From Bacteroidales bacterium (GTDB taxonomy: Bacteria > Bacteroidota > Bacteroidia > Bacteroidales > JAADJA01), in assembly GCA_030596605.1 (NCBI GenBank), contig JAUVJI010000032.1:1-35399 (forward strand): a stretch of 35,399 nt of DNA. The letters run 5' to 3'. The first letter of the stretch is position 1, and each line of letters begins with the position of its first letter. Positions 31,032-35,399 of this stretch are shown here, piece after piece. The notes beneath the pieces are model-generated. The model saw only the letters and a list, made by a program, of their open reading frames with translations. It was not told the DNA's origin and made no database searches. Both the position numbers and the translations under genes were made by a program.

Positions 31032-31589
31032 TTAATATCCTTTAATGTATAAGTTAATATCAAAATCACGATGCAGGTTTTGGATTTGCCTTAAAATACT
31101 TGCATCATATTGTTTGTCATCAAATGACAATACAAATCCGCCAATTAATTCTTCGTTTATATCTTCGTTAAGTTCAATCTCTGCATTGACCTGCTCTTCC
31201 AGTAGGGTAATGATCTTTCTTCTTGTGTCGATATCGATTTTAGCAGCAGTGGCTAAATTTGCCGTGATAATATTTTTATATTTCTTGTAAATCTTAATGA
31301 TTTGCACGGCAATTTCCGGGATCATATATTCCCTGCCATTCTTTACAATGATGACTAAAAATTTGAATGTGAGTTCATGCAGTTTATTTTCAAAAATCTC
31401 TTTTAAAATTGCAACTTTCTTAGTATCTTTAATAACAGGGCTACGTAACAATAAAACTAACTCACGATTCTGAAGGCAAACTTCCTGAACTAATAAAGCA
31501 TCATCCTTTACCGGTTCAACGAGGTTTTTTTCTATCGCCAAATCGAATAATGCCTTTGCATACCGGTTTGCTACTCTTACTTCTCTCAT
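31032..31589 (-). CDS. atpH: ATP synthase delta subunit
   Basis: A 185-residue F1 delta (OSCP) subunit, which joins the top of F1 to the b-subunit stalk. The N-terminal six-helix part begins VANRYAKALFDLAIEKN and the C-terminal part has the family signature ELNEDINEELIGGFVLSFDDKQYDASILRQI. It lies between atpF (23 bp) and atpA (15 bp), the usual order. Nothing unusual is seen. Confidence 0.93.
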   Translation of the reverse strand: MREVRVANRYAKALFDLAIEKNLVEPVKDDALLVQEVCLQNRELVLLLRSPVIKDTKKVAILKEIFENKLHELTFKFLVIIVKNGREYMIPEIAVQIIKIYKKYKNIITANLATAAKIDIDTRRKIITLLEEQVNAEIELNEDINEELIGGFVLSFDDKQYDASILRQIQNLHRDFDINLYIKGY

Positions 31590-31612
31590 TTTATCCTTAC
31601 TTTACCGGGACA

Positions 31613-32107
31613 TCAATTTTTACCAACTTCATCAATTAGCTTATAAATCAACTTTTTCTGTTTATCCGTGGTTTTGAGTTCTTCTTTTAATATCTTTTCT
31701 GCTATCTCAATGGATAAATCGGCCAATTGGTTTTTCATCTCATGAATGGCAGCCAGTTTTTCATATTGAATGCTTTCTTTGGCATTTTCAATAATCCTGT
31801 TGGCTTCCTCATTTGCTTTTTCTTTTGATTCTTCGATGATTGTCTCTTTAACCTTGCGAGCATCTCTCAATATATCATCCCGCGCCTCTTTAGCCTCTTT
31901 TAACAATTGCTCGTTGCTGAACTTAAGTTCTTTCATCTCTTCACGGGCTTTATTTGCCTCATTAAGGGCTTCATCAATAGAATCCTCCCTTTCCTTCAGT
32001 CCTTTCATTATTGGTTTCCAGGCGAATTTTGCCAGTATCCATAATAAGAGGCCAAAGGCAATGGTCATCCAAAAGATCAAACCTATTCCGGGTTGTACAA
32101 GTTCCAT
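31613..32107 (-). CDS. atpF: ATP synthase b subunit
   Basis: A 164-residue Fo b subunit. One N-terminal membrane helix (GLIFWMTIAFGLLLWILAKFAW, about 8-29) is followed by a long charged helix (KEREDSIDEALNEANKAREEMKEL...) that dimerises as the peripheral stalk and ends in a delta-binding C-terminus. Unusually for this operon it is separated from atpE by 107 bp containing a perfect hairpin (32163-32199). Confidence 0.94.
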   Translation of the reverse strand: MELVQPGIGLIFWMTIAFGLLLWILAKFAWKPIMKGLKEREDSIDEALNEANKAREEMKELKFSNEQLLKEAKEARDDILRDARKVKETIIEESKEKANEEANRIIENAKESIQYEKLAAIHEMKNQLADLSIEIAEKILKEELKTTDKQKKLIYKLIDEVGKN

Positions 32108-32162
32108 TTGTTATTTTTTATTTTCGATTGATTATTTTCGACTTTGTTAATGAGTTTAATGA

Positions 32163-32199
32163 ACCTTTATGTTTCAGCCAACCGCTGAAACATAAAGGT
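32163..32199. other. Intercistronic hairpin between atpE and atpF
   Basis: ACCTTTATGTTTCAGC (32163-32178) and its exact reverse complement (32184-32199) form a 16-bp perfect stem with a 5-nt loop, 15 bp after the atpE stop in the transcript direction. No T run follows, so it is more likely a processing or 3'-end-protection element than a full terminator. It could raise the yield of subunit c, which is needed in many more copies than b. Confidence 0.75.
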
Positions 32200-32214
32200 C
32201 GTGACTGCCTGTTT

Positions 32215-32481
<267 letters not shown>

Positions 32482-32534
32482 TTATTTATTTAAAAAAGAA
32501 CTAATTAATTTCATTTCATCACACCCATGCCTAT

Positions 32535-33590
32535 CTAATGGTGTTCTTCCGTTGCCATACCAAAATACAAGGCTGATAAAAGGGTGAATACATATGCCTG
32601 GATAAAAGCAACCAGCAATTCGAGCAATCCCATGAAAACAGCAAAAGCTACTGAAACTACCGAGACACCATATCCAATTCCAACATTAATATTTCCAAAA
32701 ATAAAGATCAGGCTCATAAAACCAAGAACGATAATATGCCCTGCCGTAATGTTTGCAAAGAGTCGGATCATAAGAACAAATGGCTTTGTGAACACGCCCA
32801 ACAATTCAACGATCGGCATTAATGGCACCGGAATCTTCAGCCACCAGGGCACTCCCGGTGTATTAACAATATGAATCCAATAATTTTTATTTGCGCTAAA
32901 CGTAGTTATGATAAAAGTAAACAAGGCCATTACGCCTGTTACTGCAATGTTTCCTGTTAAGTTGGCGCCGCCAGGGAAAAAGGGAACCAGCCCCAATAAA
33001 TTATTGAAGAATATGAAAAAAAACAATGTCAGTAAAAACGGGAGATATTTCTCATACCTTTTTTCACCAATGGATGCTTTGGCTACATCATCACGTATAA
33101 ATAAGATTAATGGCTCCAGCAATGATTGCAAGCCTTTCGGAGCACGTCCCTTTCTTTTTGTATAAGCCTTCCCGATTGAGATGAAAATGATTGAAATAAG
33201 TATCATGCTGATGAGCATGGAAGTCACATTTTTTGTAATGGAAATATCAAGAGGTAACTCTCCTGATTCAACATGAACTATTTTGCCTTTATTTTCCCCT
33301 TCGATTTCCAGATTATATCCTTTGTATTCACTATGCCCATGATGGAATTTGGAAGAAAGAAAAACATCCAGTTTTCCATCGTAATACAAAATGATTGGAA
33401 GAGGGATCGAAACGTGTGTATGACCAATATCCATCACATGCCATTCATGAGCATCAATCACATGTTCAATGATCATGGTACCCGGATTAAACCCTTCTTC
33501 CTTTGATTGTTCATGTGAATCTTTTTCTGAGGCTGCCAGAAACTGGAAAGACAAAAATAATATCGCTAAAACTATTACTATACGTTGCAT
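32535..33590 (-). CDS. atpB: ATP synthase a subunit (Bacteroidetes long form)
   Basis: A 351-residue Fo a subunit, longer than the roughly 270 of E. coli because of an N-terminal signal-like helix (IVIVLAILFLSFQFLAAS) and a periplasmic domain of about 90 residues (IDAHEWHVMDIGHTHVSIPLPIILYY), a form common in Bacteroidetes. The membrane part carries the essential arginine in PFVLMIRLFANITAGH, which faces the c-ring glutamate, and a final helix LLVAFIQAYVFTLLSALYF. It is the first atp gene here; no atpI or atpZ-like gene is seen between it and the divergent gene at 33855. A C-rich/A-rich weak hairpin in the leader (about 33625-33645) could be an attenuator. Confidence 0.94.
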   Translation of the reverse strand: MQRIVIVLAILFLSFQFLAASEKDSHEQSKEEGFNPGTMIIEHVIDAHEWHVMDIGHTHVSIPLPIILYYDGKLDVFLSSKFHHGHSEYKGYNLEIEGENKGKIVHVESGELPLDISITKNVTSMLISMILISIIFISIGKAYTKRKGRAPKGLQSLLEPLILFIRDDVAKASIGEKRYEKYLPFLLTLFFFIFFNNLLGLVPFFPGGANLTGNIAVTGVMALFTFIITTFSANKNYWIHIVNTPGVPWWLKIPVPLMPIVELLGVFTKPFVLMIRLFANITAGHIIVLGFMSLIFIFGNINVGIGYGVSVVSVAFAVFMGLLELLVAFIQAYVFTLLSALYFGMATEEHH

Positions 33591-33854
33591 TAAACTATCT
33601 CAACTATTATTGATATTTTTCAAAAAAACCCCTTTTAAAAACGGGTGCAATTTTACAAATAAATACTTAATTAGCGAAATAAATTTATTCAAACATTTAA
33701 AAAGATATGTACATTTCCAGGTCATAGTTAAAATTATAGGGTTCAGTTATTTTTTTCTACAATTCATCCAAATTGTTATTATTTACACACCCGAAACATA
33801 AAATTTTTTCTAATTTTGACAAACATTTAATTCATAACTAAAAATTTTACAATC

Positions 33855-34637
33855 ATGAAAAATCTATTATCTCTTTTATTTGCAACTTTTATTGTGATCT
33901 CAGGACTTCAGGCGCAAGATCTGAATGAAATCCTGGACACTTATTTTGAAACCATTGGACAGGAAAATTTTGTGAAACATAAAACAATGATCGCAAAAGG
34001 GAAAACCATCGGGCAGGGAATGGAAAACGATTTTACTATCTGGCAAAAGCGCCCCGACAGCTTCAGGCTTGAGGTGAACATACAGGGAACTTCGATGACC
34101 CAGGTTTTTGATGGAGAAAAAGGCTGGTATACTGCACCCTGGACAGGTAGCACCGATCCCATTGAGATAACAGGATTTCAGCTGTCATCCATGGAAAAAC
34201 AAGCCGATTTTGACGGCATGCTTTATAACTACAAAGAAAAAGGCTATGAAACAGAGCTGGTGGGCACAGAAGAAATGGAAGGCACAGAAGTTTTTAAAAT
34301 CAAACAATTAGACCAGGAAGAGAATGAATATTTCCATTATATAGATTCCGATAACTTTGTTTTATTGAAAACAACCTCGAAACTAAAGGTGGATGATTCT
34401 GAAATAGAAATAGAAACTTTATATAGCAATTACAAAGAACAGGAAGGAATAATTATAGCCTTCAGCATGGAAACCAGGCAGAACGGGCAAACAGTCAGAC
34501 AAATTAACATGGAAGAAATAATTTTTGATGAAGAAATAGATGATTCTATGTTTGTTATGCCGGAGAAGCAGGAGATACAGGAAGAGGGAGGTGAAGAAGA
34601 AAAAGAAGATGTAGATAAAAAGGAAAAGGAAGAGTAG
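33855..34637 (+). CDS. Periplasmic LolA-fold / outer-membrane lipoprotein-sorting-like protein
   Basis: A 260-residue exported protein. A signal peptide ends VISGLQAQ. The body (about 22-235) has the pattern of the LolA/LolB-like 'outer membrane lipoprotein-sorting' family in Bacteroidetes: DLNEILDTYFETIGQ, then WQKRPDSFRLEV, VFDGEKGWYTAPW and YFHYIDSDNFVLLKT. Residues about 236-260 are a highly charged Glu/Lys tail (EEGGEEEKEDVDKKEKEE) not needed for the fold. Members have a half-barrel that holds lipids; a direct role in lipoprotein transport is not shown. A -7-like TAATTTTG lies at 33811-33818. It diverges from the atp operon. Confidence 0.75.
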   Translation: MKNLLSLLFATFIVISGLQAQDLNEILDTYFETIGQENFVKHKTMIAKGKTIGQGMENDFTIWQKRPDSFRLEVNIQGTSMTQVFDGEKGWYTAPWTGSTDPIEITGFQLSSMEKQADFDGMLYNYKEKGYETELVGTEEMEGTEVFKIKQLDQEENEYFHYIDSDNFVLLKTTSKLKVDDSEIEIETLYSNYKEQEGIIIAFSMETRQNGQTVRQINMEEIIFDEEIDDSMFVMPEKQEIQEEGGEEEKEDVDKKEKEE

Positions 34638-34647
34638 TCGTATATAG

Positions 34648-34666
34648 TTGGCAGTAGGCAGTAGGC
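34648..34666. repeat. Short 'GGCAGTAGGCAGTAGGC' repeat
   Basis: Tandem GGCAGTA units just after the LolA-like stop, a style common in Bacteroidetes intergenic DNA. The rest of 34667-34849 shows no gene. Confidence 0.45.
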
Positions 34667-34849
34667 AAAATGACCATGTCTGAAAAATGATGGTATTGTG
34701 GATTGATAAACTGGCAAACAGGTTTTGGGTTAGTTTACAGTGAGTTGTTTTGTTTTTGCCAGGATGGATTGTGGGTTTAATAAGCAAGTTGGCATTCATT
34801 AAAAAAAACTGAAATTCAAGTGGGAAATGATAAACAAAAGCAATAACTT

Positions 34850-35203
34850 ATGAAGAAATCTAAAGATGATAAAGTTCAAAAATTTCTTGATGGAATATTA
34901 ATGATTGACATTGAGAAATTTAACACCTTGAATGCAATGCGTGAAATTGTCTTTAAAACCTATCCAAAAACTGATGAGAGAATAATGTATGGCGGTATTA
35001 TGTTTTCGCTCAATACTGAAGATTTTGGTGGTTTATTTGTAAGAAAAAACCATATTTCTTTCGAATTTATCAAAGGATTTATAATGAAAGACCCTAATAA
35101 ATTACTTGAGGGAAGCGGAAAATTTCGCAGACATTTAAAAATTAAATCCAAAGAAGATGTTAGGAACAAAGATGTGGATTTCTTTATAAAACAGGCTGTA
35201 TAA
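34850..35203 (+). CDS. DUF1801-like small protein
   Basis: A 117-residue cytoplasmic protein. The layout (helical N-terminus LDGILMIDIEKFNTLNAMREIVFKTYP, then DERIMYGGIMFSLNTEDFGGLFVRKNHISFEFIKG, then a positively charged end LEGSGKFRRHLKIKSKEDVRNKDVDFFIKQAV) resembles the DUF1801 / YdhG-like family, which is related to iron-chaperone-fold proteins; the function is not established. The closing GSGKFRRHLKI motif is the best family mark. It is a single gene; the remaining 35204-35399 has no coding sequence I can support, only a -7-like TAACTTTG near 35374. Confidence 0.72.
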   Translation: MKKSKDDKVQKFLDGILMIDIEKFNTLNAMREIVFKTYPKTDERIMYGGIMFSLNTEDFGGLFVRKNHISFEFIKGFIMKDPNKLLEGSGKFRRHLKIKSKEDVRNKDVDFFIKQAV

Positions 35204-35399
35204 TAAACCAGAATTGAAGTGGTAAAAATAACGAAATGCAAACATAACCTAAACCCAATGCGGGCTGAAGCTAAACTTGAAAATTAAAAATTGAGTACAA
35301 ATAACAATATTCGGGGTTATTAGACAGACTGCTGTTATACACAAGGCGTAAAAAAAAGAAATGAATTAAAATTATTAACTTTGGAGAAAGATTAACGAA

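Overview
The window looks like a chromosomal segment of a Bacteroidota (Bacteroidetes) bacterium, probably from the Bacteroidales/Marinilabiliales side or an uncultured relative. The supporting signs are: proteins ending in type IX secretion (T9SS) sorting domains; a propeller/Y_Y_Y histidine kinase with a separate LytTR regulator; promoter elements of the Bacteroidetes type (TTG/TTTG, about 19 bp, TAnnTTTG); an ATP synthase operon carrying a, c, b, delta, alpha and gamma but not beta and epsilon; and many short interspersed repeats of kinds common in this phylum. The DNA is AT-rich throughout.

Layout. 1-2 kb: the 3' end of a Mut7-C nuclease gene, an AmrS-type radical SAM gene, and a decayed copy of the secreted-protein gene found at 9635. 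2-9.5 kb (minus strand): a sensor kinase, a LytTR response regulator, a secreted TANFOR/fibronectin-like protein and an outer-membrane barrel protein. The last two genes have matching promoters with a pair of direct repeats 21 bp apart, placed at exactly the same distance from the -33 box. 9.6-12 kb (plus strand): a two-gene unit of T9SS cargo, one of them an Ntn-hydrolase-like acyltransferase. 12.2-13.2 kb: two unknown small genes bounded by a 14-bp inverted repeat. 13.4-20.9 kb (minus strand): an M14 metallocarboxypeptidase interrupted in frame by two interspersed repeats, a NamZ-type lipoprotein whose start is disturbed by another repeat, and a broken BNR/sortilin-like gene.

20.9-24 kb: a COG2509 flavoprotein, a calcium-dodecin-like protein and an Old Yellow Enzyme homologue. 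24.2-27 kb: a complete restriction-modification module (AvaI/BsoBI-type endonuclease, DNA methyltransferase, XRE controller) with two palindromic operators over the controller's promoter. 27-28.5 kb: a DUF3109 protein and ferritin. 28.5-33.6 kb: the atp operon, with a perfect 16-bp hairpin between atpE and atpF. The right edge has a LolA-like periplasmic protein and a DUF1801 protein.

I see no convincing wholly new multi-gene system. The most promising leads are the matched promoters next to the kinase/LytTR pair, the controller operator layout, and the way palindromic repeats have been taken into coding sequence or have disturbed it. No rRNA, tRNA, CRISPR array or transposase was recognised.
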